Source of the DNA: Euonymus europaeus | Lineage: Eukaryota; Streptophyta; Magnoliopsida; Celastrales; Celastraceae | DNA length: 64,000 nt | NCBI GenBank assembly: GCA_963580455.1 | Contig: OY756969.1 | Coordinates: 13,364,760-13,428,759 of the forward strand | Direction: 5' to 3' | Part shown: one piece after another, positions 11,531 through 25,900 of the stretch | Layout: every line of letters starts with the position of its first letter | Position numbering within the stretch: position 1 is the first letter of the stretch | Made by a program: the position numbers and the translations under genes | Notes under the pieces: model-generated | Databases searched by the model: none | What the model saw: only the letters and a program-made list of their open reading frames with translations | What the model was told of the DNA's origin: nothing

Positions 11531-14301
11531 ATTTTACGAGTATAAAGCTTGGTAGATTATTTCGATGCCAAAACACCAACTTCCTAGCAAATGGACAAAA
11601 CTGTTAAAAGCTGCTCCATAGAGAGAGTTGAGCAACTTGGAACCATCGATGTTGCTCGTGGAACACTTTTTATTGTTCGTCTAGGTCAAATTCTACGAGT
11701 ATAAGTTTCCTAGATTATTTCGATGCCAAAACACCGAGTTTCTATTTCAAATGCACAAAACAGTTAAAAGCTCCTCGATAGAGAGAGTTGAGCAAATTCG
11801 AACCATCAAAGTTGCTCGGTGTACACTTTTAACTGTTCTTCTATGTCAAATTTTACAAGTATAAAACTTGCTAGATTATTTCGATGCCAAAACACCAACT
11901 TTCTATGATAAATGGACAAAACCGTTAAAAGCTTCTCCATGGAGAGAGTTGAGCAACTTGGAACCATCAAAGTTGCTAGAGGTACACTTTTATTATTCTT
12001 CTATGTCAAATTTTACGAGTATAAAGCTTCGTAGATTATTTCGATTCCAAAACACCAACTTCCTAGCAAATGGACAAAACTGTTAAAAGCTGCTCCATAG
12101 AGAGAGTTGAGCAACTTCGGACCATCAAAGTTGCTCGTGGCACACTTTTTATTGTTCGTCTATGTCAAATTCTACGAGTATAAGCTTGTAGATTATTTCG
12201 ATGCCAAAACACCAACTTTCTATGACAAATGGACAAAAAACTGTTAAAAGCATCTCCATAGAGATAGTGGAGTAACTTCAGACTGTGAAAGTTGCTCGAT
12301 GTACACTTTTTATTGGTCTTTTATGTGAAATTTTACGAGTATAAGCTTCCTATACTATTTCGATGACAAAACATCAGCTTTCTATGACAAATAGACAACA
12401 CCGCTAAAAGCTCCTCCATAGAGAGAGTTGAGCTACTTCGGACCATCAAAGTTGCTCGGGGTACACTTTTATTGTTCTTCTATGTCAAATTTTAGAATTA
12501 TAAGATTCCTAGATTATTTCAATGTCAAAATAGCAAGTTTCTATGACAAATGGACAAAAACTTTAAAAGCACCTCCGTAGAGAGAGTTGAGGAATTTCGG
12601 ACCATCAAAGTTGCTCGGTGTACACTTTTATTGTTCTTCTATGTGAAATTTTACGAGTATAAGCTTCCTAGTTTATTTCGATGCCAAAACACCAAGTTTC
12701 TATGACAAATGCACAAAATAGTTAAAAGCTGCTCCATAGAGGGAGTTGAGCAAATTCGGACCATCAAAGTTGCTCGGTGTAAACTTTTAAATGTTCTTTT
12801 ATGTCAAATTTTACGAGTATAAGATTTCTAGATTATTTCGATGTCAAAATAGCAAGTTTCTACGATAAAAGGAAAAAACTGTTAAAAGCTCCTCCATAGA
12901 GAGAGTTGAGCAACTTCGGACAATCAAAGTTGCTCGGTGTACACTTTTATTGTTCTTCTATGTGAAATTTTACAAGTATAAAACTGGTTCGATTATTTCG
13001 ATGCCAAAACACCGACTTTCTATTATAAATTGACAAAACCGTTAAAGGCTTCTCCATAGAGATAGTGGAGCAACTTCAGACTTTGAAAGTTGCTCGATGT
13101 ACACTTTTTATTGGTCTTTTATGTGAAATTTTACGAGTATGAGCTTCCTATATTATTTCGATGACAAAACATCAGCTTTCTATGACAAATGGACAACACC
13201 GTTAAAAGCTCCTCCACAGAGAGAGTTGAGCTACTTCGGACCATCAAAGTTGCTCGGGGTACACTTTTATTGTTCTTCTATGTCAAATTTTACAAGTATA
13301 AGATTCCTGGATTATTTCGATGTCAAAATAGGAAGTTTCTATGACAAATTGACAAAATCTTTAAAAGCACATCCGTAGAGAGAGTTGAGGAACTTCGGAC
13401 CATCAAAGTTGCTCGGTGTACACTTTTACTGTTCTTCTATGTGAAATTTTACGAGTATAAGCTTCCTAGTTTATTTCGATGCCAAAACACCAAGTTTCCA
13501 TGACAAATGCACAAAACAGTTAAAAGCTGCTCCATAGAGAGAGTTGAGCAAATTCGGACCATCAAAGTTGCTCGGTGTACACTTTTAAATGTTCTTCTAT
13601 GTCAAATTTTACGAATATAAGATTCCTAGATTATTTTGATGTCAAAACAGCAAGTTTCTATGATAAAAGGACAAAACCGTTAAAAGCTCCTTCATAGAGA
13701 GAGTTGAGCAACTTCGGACCATCAAAGTTGCTCGGTGTACACTTTTATTGTTCTTCTATGTGAAATTTTACGAGTATAACTTCCTAGATTATTTCGATCC
13801 CAAAACAGCAACTTTCTATGACAAATGCACAAAACAGTTAAAAGCTCCTCGATAGAGAGAGTTGAGCAAATTCGGACCATCAAAGTTGCTAGAGGTACAC
13901 TTTTTATTATTCTTCTATGTCAAATTCTACGAGTATAGGCTTGCTAGATTATTTCGATACCAAAACACCAACTTTCTATGACAAATAGACAAAACCTTTA
14001 AAAGCTCCTGCATAGAGAGAGTTGCGCAACTTCGGACCATCAAAGTTGCTCGGTGTACACTTTTATTGTTCTTCTATGTGAAATTTTACGAGTATAACTT
14101 CCTAGATTATTTCGATGCCAAAACACCGACTTTCTATGATAAATGGACAAAATCGTTAAAAGCTCCTCTACAGAGAGAGTTGAGCAACTTCGAACCATCA
14201 AAGTCGCTAGAGGTACACTTTTTATTATTCTTCTATGTCAAATTTTACGAGTATAAAGCTGGGTAGATTATTTCGATGCCAAAACACCAACTTCCTAGCA
14301 A
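11531..14301 (+). repeat. Mixed left-flank satellite with S, T and core-type monomers
   Basis: About 17 monomers without a clean HOR. S units lie near 11580, 12058 and 14290, and T units at 12365 and 13163, five monomers apart. n12, n13 and n14 units are near 13460-13830, an m13 unit near 13960, and an n18-like unit near 14120. Shared variants tie the part from about 12.0 to 13.2 kb to the T blocks at 0.2-1.3 and 53.3-54.5 kb. No gene is seen. Confidence 0.8.
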
Positions 14302-14472
14302 ATGGACAAAACTGTTAAAAGCTGCTCCACAAAGAGAGTTGAGCAACTTTCTATAACAAATGGACAAAACCGTTAAAATCACCTCCATAGAGATAGTGGA
14401 GCAACTTCGAACAATCAAAGTTGCTAGAGGTGGACTTTTTATTATTCTTCTATGTCAAATTTTACGAGTATT
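14256..14472 (+). repeat. Fused, shortened monomer pair at the edge of the core (102-bp deletion)
   Basis: An S-type monomer runs up to TTGAGCAACTT and continues directly as CTATAACAAATGG, the middle of an m4 monomer. The two ATGGACAAAAC anchors at 14302 and 14360 are 58 bp apart instead of 160, so 102 bp is missing. The six bases CAACTT at 14344-14349 occur at both ancestral ends, so this is a microhomology junction. It is the only place I found where the 160-bp phase is broken by more than about 25 bp. Confidence 0.9.
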
Positions 14473-17400
14473 AAGCTTGGTAGATTATTTCGATGCGAAA
14501 ACAACGACTTTCTATGATAAATGGACAAAACCGTTAAAAGCACCTCCATAGAGATAGTGGAGCAACTTCGAACCATCAAAGTTGCTAGAGGTACACTTTT
14601 TATTATTCTTCTATGTCAAATTTTTCGAGTATAAGCTTGGTAGATTATTTCGATGCCAAAACACCAACTTTCTATGACAAATGGACAAAACCGTTAAAAA
14701 GCAGCTGCTTAGAGAGAGTTGAGCAAATTCGGACCATCAAAGTTGCTTGGGGTACACTTTTAAATGTTCTTCTATGTCAAATTTTACGAGTATAAGATTC
14801 CTTGATTATTTCGATGTCAAAATAGCAAGTTTCTATGACAAATGGACAAAACTGTTAAAAGCTCATCCATTGAGAGAGTTGAGGAACTTTGGACCATCAA
14901 AGTTGCTCGGTGTACACTTTTATTGTCTTCTATGTCAAAATTTACGTGTATAAGCTTCCTAGATTATTTCGATGCCAAAATACCGAGTTTCTATGACAAA
15001 TGCACAAAACAGTTAAATGCTCCGCGATAGAGAGATTTGAGCAAATTCGAACCATCAAAGTTACCCGGGGTACACTTTTAACTGATCTTCTATGTCAAAT
15101 TTTACGAGTATAAAACTTGCTAGATTATTTCGATGCCAAAACACCAACATTCTATGATAAATGGACAAAACCGTTAAAAGCTCCTCCATAGAGAGAGTTG
15201 AGCAACTTCGAACCATCAAAGTTGCTAGAGGTACACTTTTTATTATTCTTCTATGTCAAATTTTACGAGAATAAGCTTGGTAGATTATTTCGATGCTAAA
15301 ACACCAACTTTCTATAACAAATGGACAAAACCGTTAAAAGCACCTCCATAGAGATAGTGGAGCAACTTCGAACAATCAAAGTTGCTAGAGGTGGACTTTT
15401 TATTATTCTTCTATGTCAAATTTTACAAGTATAAGATTCCTAGATTATTTCGATGTCAAAATAGCAAGTTTCTATGACAAATTGACAAAATCTTTAAAAG
15501 CACATCCGTAGAGAGAGTTGAGGAACTTCGGACCATCAAAGTTGCTCGGTGTACACTTTTATTGTTCTTCTATGTTAAATTTTACGAGTATAAGCTTCCT
15601 AGTTTATTTTGATGCCAAAACGCCAAGTTTCTATGACAAATGCACAAAACAGTTAAAAGCTGCTCCATAGAGAGAGTTGAGCAAATTCGGACCATCAAAG
15701 TTGCTCGGTGTACACTTTTAAATGTTCTTCTATGTCAAATTTTACGAGTATAAGATTCCTAGATTATTTCGATGTCAAAACAGCAAGTTTCTATGATAAA
15801 AGGACAAAACCGTTAAAAGCTCCTTCATAGAGAGAGTTGAGCAACTTCGGACCATCAAAGTTGCTCGGTGTACACTTTTATTGTTCTTCTATGTGAAATT
15901 TTACGAGTATAACTTCCTATATTATTTCGATCCAAAAACAGCAACTTTCTATGACAAATGCACAAAACAGTTAAAAGCTCCTCGATAGAGAGTGTTGAGC
16001 AAATTCGGACCATCAAAGTTGCTCAGTGTACACTTTTTATTGTTCTATGTGAAATTTTACGACTATAAGCTTCCTGGATTATTTCGATGACAAAACATCA
16101 ACTTTCTATGACAAATGTACAAAACCGTTAAAAGCCCCTCCATAAAGAGAGTTGAGCTACTTCGGACCATCAAAGTTGCTCGGGGTACACTTTTATTGTT
16201 CTTCTATGTCAAATTTTACAAGTATAAGATTCCTAGATTATTTCGATGTCAAAATAGCAAGTTTCTATGACAAATTGACAAAATCTTTAAAAGCACATCC
16301 GTAGAGAGAGTTGAGGAACTTCGGACCATCAAAGTTGCTCGGTGTACACTTTTATTGTTCTTCTATGTGAAATTTTACGAGTATAAGCTTCCTAGTTTAT
16401 TTCGATGCCAAAACAACAAGTTTCTATGACAAATGCACAAAACAGTTAAAAGCTGCTCCATAAAGAGAGTTGAGCAAATTCGGACAATCAAAGTTGCTCG
16501 GTGTACACTTTTAAATGTTCTTCTATGTCAAATTTTACGAGTATAAGATTCCTAGATTATTTCGATGACAAAACAGCAAGTTTCTATGATAAAAGGACAA
16601 AACCGTTAAAAGCTCCTTCATAGAGAGAGTTGAGCAACTTCGGACCATCAAAGTTGCTCGGTGTACACTTTTATTGTTCTTCTATGTGAAATTTTACGAG
16701 TATAACTTCCTAGATTATTTCGATCCCAAAACAGCAACTTTCTATGACAAATGCACAAAACAGTTAAAAGCTCCTCGATAGAGAGAGTTGAGCAAATTCG
16801 GACCATCCAAGTTACTCAGGGTACATTTTTAAGTGTTTTTCTATGTCAAATTTTACGAGTATAAAACTTGTTAGATTATTTCGATGCCGAAACACCGACT
16901 TTCTATGATAAATGGACAAAACCGTTAAAAGCTCCTCTACAGAGAGAGTTGAGCAACTTCGAACCATCAAAGTTGCTAGAGGTACACTTTTTATTATTCT
17001 TCTATGTCAAATTCTATGAGTATAAGCTTGCTAGATTATTTCGATACCAAAACACCAACTTTCTATGACAAATAGACAAAACCTTTAGAAGCTCCTCCAT
17101 AGAGAGAGTTGAGCAACTTCGGACCATCAAAGTTGCTCGGTGTACACTTTTATTGTTCTTCTATGCGAAATTTTACGAGTATAAGCTTCCTAGATTATTT
17201 CGATGTCAAAACAGAAAGTTTCTATGACAAATGGACAAAACAATTAAAAGCTCCTCCATAGAGAGAGTTGAACAAATTCGGACCATCAAAGTTGCTCGGG
17301 GTACACTTTTAACTGTTTTTCTACGTCAAATTTTACGAGTATAAAACTTGCTAGATTATTTCGATGCCAAAACAACAACTTTCTATGACAAATGGACAAA

Positions 17401-17552
17401 ACCGTTAAAAAGCTGCTGTTTAGAGAGAGTTGAGCAAATTCGGACCATCAAAGTTGCTTGGGGTACACTTTTAAATGTTCTTATATGTAAAATTTTACGA
17501 GTATAAGATTCCTTGATTATTTCGATGTGAAAATAGCAAGTTTCTATGACAA
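14350..17552 (+). repeat. Truncated core HOR copy (m4 to m15, 20 monomers)
   Basis: Starts inside m4 and reads m4-m11, n12-n15, m11, n12, n13/n16, n14, n18, m13, m14, m15. The m1-m3 units expected before it were lost at the 14.34 kb junction. It keeps separate m14 and m15 units and an m8 with CCCGGG at 15064. n15 is followed by a second m11-n12 pair, so an internal five-monomer repeat is already present here. Confidence 0.8.
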
Positions 17553-20500
17553 ATGGACAAAACTGTTAAAAGCTCATCCATAGAGAGAGTTGAGGAACTT
17601 CGGACCATCAAAGTTGCTCGGTGTACACTTTTATTGTCTTCTATGTCAAAATTTACGTGTATAAGCTTCCTAGATTATTTCGATGCCAAAACACCGAGTT
17701 TCTATGACAAATGCACGAAACAGTTAAAAGCTCCTCGATAGAGAGAGTTGAGCAAATTCGAACCATCAAAGTTGCTCGGGGTACACTTTTAACTGTTCTT
17801 GTATGTCAAATTTTACGAGTATAAAACTTGCTAGATTATTTCGATGCCAAAACACCAACTTTCTATGATAAATGGACAAAACCGTTAAAAGCACCTCCAT
17901 AGAGATAGTGGAGCAACTTCGAACCATCAAAGTTGCTAGAGGTACACTTTTTATTTTTCTTCTATGTCAAATTTTTCGAGTATAAGCTTGGTAGATTATT
18001 TCGATGCCAAAACACCAACTTTCTATGACAAATGGACAAAACCACTAAAAAGTTGCTGCTTAGAGAGAGTTGAGCAAATTCGAACCATCAAAGTTGCTTG
18101 GGGTACACTTTTAAATGTTCTTCTATGTCAAATTTTACGAGTATAAGATTCCTTGATTATTTCGATGTCAAAATAGCAAGTTTCTATGACAAATGGACAA
18201 AACTGTTAAAAGCTCATCCATTGAGAGAGTTGAGGAACTTCGGACCATCAAAGTTGCTCGGTGTACACTTTTATTGTCTTCTATGTCAAAATTTACGTGT
18301 ATAAGCTTCCTAGATTATTTCGATGCCAAAACACCGAGTTTCTTTGACAAATGCACAAAACAGTTAAAAGCTCCTCGATAGAGAGAGTTGAGCAAATTCG
18401 AACCATCAAAGTTGCTCGGGGTACACTTTTAACTGTTCTTCTATGTCAAATTTTACGAGTATAAAACTTGCTATATTATTTCGATGCCAAAACACCAACT
18501 TTCTATGATAAATGGACAAAACCGTTAAAAGCACCTCCATAGAGATAGTGGAGAAACTTCGAACAATCAAAGTTGCTAGAGGTGGACTTTTTATTATTCT
18601 TCTATGTCAAATTTTACAAGTATATGATTTCTAGATTATTTCGATGTCAAAATAGCAAGTTTCTATGACAAATTGACAAAATCTTTAAAAGCACATCCGT
18701 AGCGAGAGTTGAGGAACTTCGGACCATCAAAGTTGCTCGGTGTACACTTTTATTGTTCTTCTATGTTAAATTTTACGAGTATAAGCTTCCTAGTTTATTT
18801 CGATGCCAAAACACCAAGTTTCTATGACAAATGCACAAAACAGTTAAAAGCTGCTCCATAGAGAGAGTTGAGCAAATTCGGACCATCAAAGTTGCTCGGT
18901 GTACACTTTTAAATGTTCTTCTATGTCAAATTTTACGAGTATAAGATTCCTAGATTATTTCGATGTCAAAACAGCAAGTTTCTATGATAAAAGGACAAAA
19001 CCGTTAAAAGCTCCTTCATAGAGAGAGTTGAGCAACTTCGGACCATCAAAGTTGCTAGGTGTACACTTTTATTGTTCTTCTATGTGAAATTTTACGAGTA
19101 TAACTTCCTAGATTATTTCGATCCCAAAACAACAACTTTCTATGACAAATGCACAAAACAGTTAAAAGCTCCTCGATAGAGAGAGTTGAGCAAATTCGGA
19201 CCATCAAAGTTGCTCAGTGTACACTTTTTATTGTTCTTCTATGTGAAATTTTACGACTATGAGCTTCCTGGATTATTTCGATGACAAAACACCAACTTTC
19301 TATGACAAATGTACAAAACCGTTAAAAGCCCCTCCATAGAGAGAGTTGAGCTACTTCGGACCATCAAAGTTGCTCGGGGTACACTTTTAACTGTTTTTCT
19401 ACGTCAAATTTTACGAGTATAAAACTTGCTAGATTATTTCGATGCCAAAATAGCAAGTTTCTATGACAAATTGACAAAATCTTTAAAAGCACATCCGTGG
19501 AGAGAGTTGAGGAACTTCGGACCATCAAAGTTGCTCGGTGTAGACTTTTATTGTTCTTCTATGTGAAATTTTACGAGTATAAGCTTCCTAGTTTATTTCG
19601 ATGCCAAAACACCAAGTTTCTATGACTAATGCACAAAACAGTTAAAAGCTGCTCCATAAAGAGAGTTGAGCAAATTCGGACCATCAAAGTTGCTCGGTGT
19701 ACACTTTTAAATGTTCTTCTATGTCAAATTTTACGAGTATAAGATTCCTAGATTATTTCGATGTCAAAACAGCAAGTTTCTATGATAAAAGGACAAAACC
19801 GTTAAAAGCTCCTTCATAGAGAGAGTTGAGCAACTTCGGACCATCAAAGTTGCTCGGTGTACACTTTTATTGTTCTTCTATGTGAAATTTTACGAGTATA
19901 ACTTCCTAGATTATTTCGATCCCAAAACAGCAACTTTCTATGACAAATGCACAAAACAGTTAAAAGCTCCTCGATAGAGAGAGTTGAGCAAATTCGGACC
20001 ATCAAAGTTGCTCAGGGTACACTTTTAAGTGTTTTTCTATTTCAAATTTTACGAGTATAAAACTTGTTAGATTATTTCGATGCCAAAACACCGACTTTCT
20101 ATGATAAATGGACAAAACCGTTAAAAGCTCCTCTACAGAGAGAGTTGAGCAACTTCGAACCATCAAAGTTGCTAGAGGTACACTTTTTATTATTCTTCTA
20201 TGTGAAATTTTACGAGTATAAGCTTCCTAGATTATTTCGATGTCAAAACAGAAAGTTTCTATGACAAATGGACAAAACAATTAAAAGCTCCTCCATAGAG
20301 AGAGTTGAGCAAATTCAGACCATCAAAGTTGCTCGGGGTACACTTTTAACTGTTTTTCTACGTCAAATTTTATGAGTATAAAACTTGCTAGATTATTTCG
20401 ATGCCAAAACAACAACTTTCTATGACAAATGGACAAAACCGTTAAAAAGCTGCTGCTTAGAGAGAGTTGAGCAAATTCGGACCATCAAAGTTGCTTGGGG

Positions 20501-20589
20501 TACACTTTTAAATGTTCTTATATGTAAAATTTTACGAGTATAAGATTCCTAGATTATTTCGATGTGAAAATAGCAAGTTTCTATGACAA
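17553..20589 (+). repeat. Irregular 19-monomer core HOR copy (3037 bp)
   Basis: Measured between m1 anchors. m3 and m5 are fused into one unit near 17824-17984 (AAACTTGCTAG start, TTTTTCGAG end). m9 and m10 are fused near 18465-18620. The monomer near 19421 joins an m15/m3-like start to an m11-like middle. The rest follows the core order with n12-n14 present twice. Its m8 lacks the CCCGGG marker. It is less like its neighbours than the ten copies that follow. Confidence 0.8.
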
Positions 20590-22991
20590 ATGGACAAAAC
20601 TGTTAAAAGCTCATCCATAGAGAGAGTTGAGGAACTTCGGACCATCAAAGTTGCTCGGTGTACACTTTTATTGTCTTCTATGTCAAAATTTACGTGTATA
20701 AGCTTCCTAGATTATTTCGATGCCAAAACACCGAGTTTCTATGACAAATGCACAAAACAGTTAAAAGCTCCTCGATAGAGAGAGTTGAGCAAATTCGAAC
20801 CATCAAAGTTGCTCGGGGTACACTTTTAACTGTTCTTCTATGTCAAATTTTACGAGTATAAAACTTGCTATATTATTTCGATGCCAAAACACCAACTTTC
20901 TATGATAAATGGACAAAACCGTTAAAAGCTCCTCCATAGAGAGAGTTGAGCAACTTCGAACCATCAAAGTTGCTAGAGGTACACTTTTTATTATTCCTGT
21001 ATGTCAAATTTTACGAGTATAAGCTTGGTAGATTATTTCGATGCCAAAACACCAACTTTCTATAACAAATGGACAAAACCGTTAAAAGCACCTCCATAGA
21101 GATAGTGGAGCAACTTCGAACAATCGAAGTTGCTAGAGGTGGACTTTTTATTATTCTTCTATGTCAAATTTTACGAGTATTAAGCTTGGTAGATTATTTC
21201 GATGCGAAAACACCGACTTTCTATGATAAATTGACAAAACCGTTAAAAGCACCTCCATAGAGATAGTGGAGCAACTTCGAACCATCAAAGTTGCTAGAGG
21301 TACACTTTTTATTATTCTTCTATGCCAAATTTTTCGAGTATAAGCTTGGTAGATTATTTCGATGGCAAAACACCAACTTTCTATGACAAATGGACAAAAC
21401 CGTTAAAAAGCTGCTGCTTAGAGAGAGTTGAGCAAATTCGGACCATCAAAGTTGCTTGGGGTACACTTTTAAATGTTCTTCCATGTCAAATTTTACGAGT
21501 ATAAGATTCCTTGATTATTTCGATGTCAAAATAGCAAGTTTCTATGACAAATGGACAAAACTGTTAAAAGCTCATCCATTGAGAGAGTTGAGGAACTTCG
21601 GACCATCAAATTTGCTCGGTGTACACTTTTATTGTCTTCTATGTCAAAATTTACGTGTATAAGCTTCCTAGATTATTTCGATGCCAAAACACCGAGTTTC
21701 TATGACAAATGCATAAAACAGTTAAATGCTCCTCGATAGAGAGAGTTGAGCAAATTCGAACCATCAAAGTTGCCCGGGGTACACTTTTAACTGTTCTTCT
21801 ATGTCAAATTTTATGAGTATAAAACTTGCTAGATTATTTCGATGCCAAAACACCAACATTCTATGATAAATGGACAAAACCGTTAAAAGCTCCTCCATAG
21901 AGAGAGTTGAGCAACTTCGAACCATCAAAGTTGCTGGCGGTACACTTTTTATTATTCTTCTATGTCAAATTTTACGAGAATAAGCTTGGTAGATTATTTC
22001 GATGCCAAAACACCAACTTTCTATAACAAATGGACAAAACCGTTAAAAGCACATCCATAGAGATAGTGGAGAAACTTCGAACAATCAAAGTTGCTAGAGG
22101 TGGACTTTTTATTATTCTTCTATGTCAAATTTTACAAGTATAAGATTCCTAGATTATTTCGATGTCAAAATAGCAAGTTTCTATGACAAATTGACAAAAT
22201 CTTTAAAAGCACATCCGTAGCGAGAGTTGAGGAACTTCGGACCATCAAAGTTGCTCAGGGTACAATTTTAAGTGTTTTTCTATGTCAAATTTTACGAGTA
22301 TAAAACTGGTTAGATTATTTCGATCCCAAAACACCGACTTTCTATGATAAATGGACAAAACCGTTAAAAGCTCCTCTACAGAGAGAGTTGAGCAACTTCG
22401 AACCATCAAAGTTGCTAGAGGTACACTTTTTATTATTCTTCTATGTCAAATTCTATGAGTATAAGCTTGCTAGATTATTTCGATACCAAAACACCAACTT
22501 TCTATGACAAATAGACAAAACCTTTAAAAGCTCCTCCATAGAGAGAGTTGAGCAACTTCGGACCATCAAAGTTGCTCGGTGTACACTTTTATTGTTCTTC
22601 TATGTGAAATTTTACGAGTATAAGCTTCCTAGATTATTTCGATGTCAAAACAGAAAGTTTCTATGACAAATGGACAAAACAATTAAAAGCTCCTCCATAG
22701 AGAGAGTTGAACAAATTCGGACCATCAAAGTTGCTCGGGGTACACTTTTAACTGTTTTTCTACGTCAAATTTTACGATTATAAAACTTGCTAGATTATTT
22801 CGATGCCAAAACAACAACTTTCTATGACAAATGGACAAAACCGTTAAAAAGCTGCTGCTTAGAGAGAGTTGAGCAAATTTGGACCATCAAAGTTGCTTGG
22901 GGTACACTTTTAAATGTTCTTATATGTAAAATTTTACGAGTATAAGATTCCTTGATTATTTCGATGTGAAAATAGCAAGTTTCTATGACAA
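20590..22991 (+). repeat. Core HOR copy 1, 15 monomers (2402 bp)
   Basis: Order m1-m10, m11/n17 hybrid, n18-like unit, m13, m14, m15. It has the 15-mer diagnostic GCTGGCGGTAC in m9. It keeps TTTCGATGCC in m4 and TTTCGATGCG in m5, whereas later copies have TTTCAATGCC and TTTCTATGCG. It therefore looks like the most ancestral of the homogenised copies. Confidence 0.92.
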
Positions 22992-25900
22992 ATGGACAAA
23001 ACTGTTAAAAGCTCATCCATAGAGAGAGTTGAGGAACTTCGGACCATCAAAGTTGCTCGGTGTACACTTTTATTGTCTTCTATGTCAAAATTTACGTGTA
23101 TAAGCTTCCTAGATTATTTCGATGCCAAAACACCGAGTTTCTATGACAAATGCACAAAACAGTTAAAAGCTCCTCGATAGAGAGAGTTGAGTAAATTCGA
23201 ACCATCAAAGTTGCTCGGGGTACACTTTTAACTGTTCTTCTATGTCAAATTTTACGAGTATAAAACTTGCTAGATTATTTCGATGCCAAAACACCAACTT
23301 TCTATGATAAATGGACAAAACCGTTAAAAGCTCCTCCATAGAGAGAGTTGAGCAACTTCGAACCATCAAAGTTGCTAGAGGTACACTTTTTATTATTCTT
23401 GTATGTCAAATTTTACGAGTATAAGCTTGGTAGATTATTTCAATGCCAAAACACCAACTTTCTATAACAAATGGACAAAACCGTTAAAAGCACCTCCATA
23501 GAGATAGTGGAGCAACTTCGAACAATCAAAGTTGCTAGAGGTGGACTTTTTATTATTCTTCTATGTCAAATTTTACGAGTATTAAGCTTGGTAGATTATT
23601 TCTATGCGAAAACACCGACTTTCTATGATAAATGGACAAAACCGTTAAAAGCACCTCCATAGAGATAGTGGAGCAACTTCGAACCATCAAAGTTGCTAGA
23701 GGTACACTTTTTATTATTCTTCTATGTCAAATTTTTCGAGTATAAGCTTGGTAGATTATTTCGATGCCAAAACACCAACTTTCTATGACAAATGGACAAA
23801 ACCGTTAAAACGCTGCTGCTTAGAGAGAGTTGAGCAAATTCGGACCATCAAAGTTGCTTGGGGTACACTTTTAAATGTTCTTCTATGTCAAATTTTACGA
23901 GTATAAGATTCCTTGATTATTTCGATGTCAAAATAGCAAGTTTCTTTGACAAATGGACAAAACTGTTAAAAGCCCATCCATTGAGAGAGTTGAGGAACTT
24001 CGGACCATCAAAGTTGCTCGGTGTACACTTTTATTGTCTTCTATGTCAAAATTTACGTGTATAAGCTTCCTAGATTATTTCGATGCCAAAACACCGAGTT
24101 TCTATGACAAATGCACAAAACAGTTAAATGCTCCTCGATAGAGAGAGTTGAGCAAATTCGAACCATCAAAGTTGCCCGGGGTACACTTTTAACTGTTCTT
24201 CTATGTCAAATTTTACGAGTATAAAACTTGCTAGATTATTTCGATGCCAAAACACCAACATTCTATGATAAATGGACAAAACCGTTAAAAGCTCCTCCAT
24301 AGAGAGAGTTGAGCAACTTCGAACTATCAAAGTTGCTGGAGATACACTTTTTATTATTCTTCTATGTCAAATTTTACGAGAATAAGCTTGGTAGATTATT
24401 TCGATGCCAAAACACCAACTTTCTATAACAAATGGACAAAACCGTTAAAAGCACATCCATAGAAATAGTGGAGCAACTTCGAACAATCAAAGTTGCTAGA
24501 GGTGGACTTTTTATTATTCTTCTATGTCAAATTTTACAAGTATAAGATTCCTAGATTATTTCGATGTCAAAATAGCAAGTTTCTATGACAAATTGACAAA
24601 ATCTTTAAAAGCACATCCGTAGCGAGAGTTGAGGAACTTCGGACCATCAAAGTTGCTCGGTGTACACTTTTATTGTTCTTCTATGTTAAATTTTACGAGT
24701 ATAAGCTTCCTAGTTTATTTCGATGCCAAAACACTAAGTTTCTATGACAAATGCACAAAACAGTTAAAAGCTACTCCATAGAGAGAGTTGAGCAAATTCG
24801 GACCATCAAAGTTGCTCGGTGTACACTTTTAAATGTTCTTCTATGTCAAATTTTACGAGTATAAGATTCCTAGATTATTTCGATATCAAAACAACAGGTT
24901 TCTATGATAAAAGGACAAAACCGTTAAAAGCTCCTTCATAGAGAGAGTTCAGCAACTTCGGACCATCAAAGTTGCTAGGTGTACACTTTTATTGTTCTTC
25001 TATGTGAAATTTTACGAGTATAACTTCCTAGATTATTTCGATCCCAAAACAGCAACTTTCTATGACAAATGCACAAAACAGTTAAAAGCTCCTCGATAGA
25101 GAGAGTTGAGCAAATTCGGACCATCAAAGTTGCTCAGTGTACACTTTTTATTGTTCTTCTATGTGAAATTTTACGACTATAAGCTTCCTGGATTATTTCG
25201 ATGACAAAACACCAACTTTCTATGACAAATGTACAAAACCGTTAAAAGCCCCTCCATAGAGAGAGTTGAGCTACTTCGGACCATCAAAGTTGCTCGGTGT
25301 ACACTTTTAAATGTTCTTCTATGTCAAATTTTACGAGTATAAGATTCCTAGATTATTTCGATGTCAAAACAGCAAGTTTCTATGATAAAAGGACAAAACC
25401 GTTAAAAGCTCCTTCATAGAGAGAGTTGAGCAACTTCGGACCATCAAAGTTGCTCCGTGTACACTTTTATTGTTCTTCTTTGTGAAATTTTACGAGTATA
25501 AAACTGGTTAAATTATTTCGATGCCAAAACACCGACTTTTATGATAAATGGACAAAACTGTTAAAAGCTCCTCTACAGAGAGAGTTGAGCAACTTCGAAC
25601 CATCAAAGTTGCTCAGGGTACACTTTTAAGTGTTTTTCTATGTCAAATTTTACGAGTATAAAACTTGTTAGATTATTTCGATGCCAAAACACCGACTTTC
25701 TATGATAAATGGACAAAACCGTTAAAAGCTCCTCTACAGAGAGAGTTGAGCAACTTCGAACCATCAAAGTTGCTAGAGGTACACTTTTTATTATTCTTCT
25801 ATGTCAAATTCTACGAGTATAAGCTTGCTAGATTATTTCGATACCAAAACACCAACTTTCTATGACAAATAGACAAAACCTTTAAAAGCTCCTCCATAGA

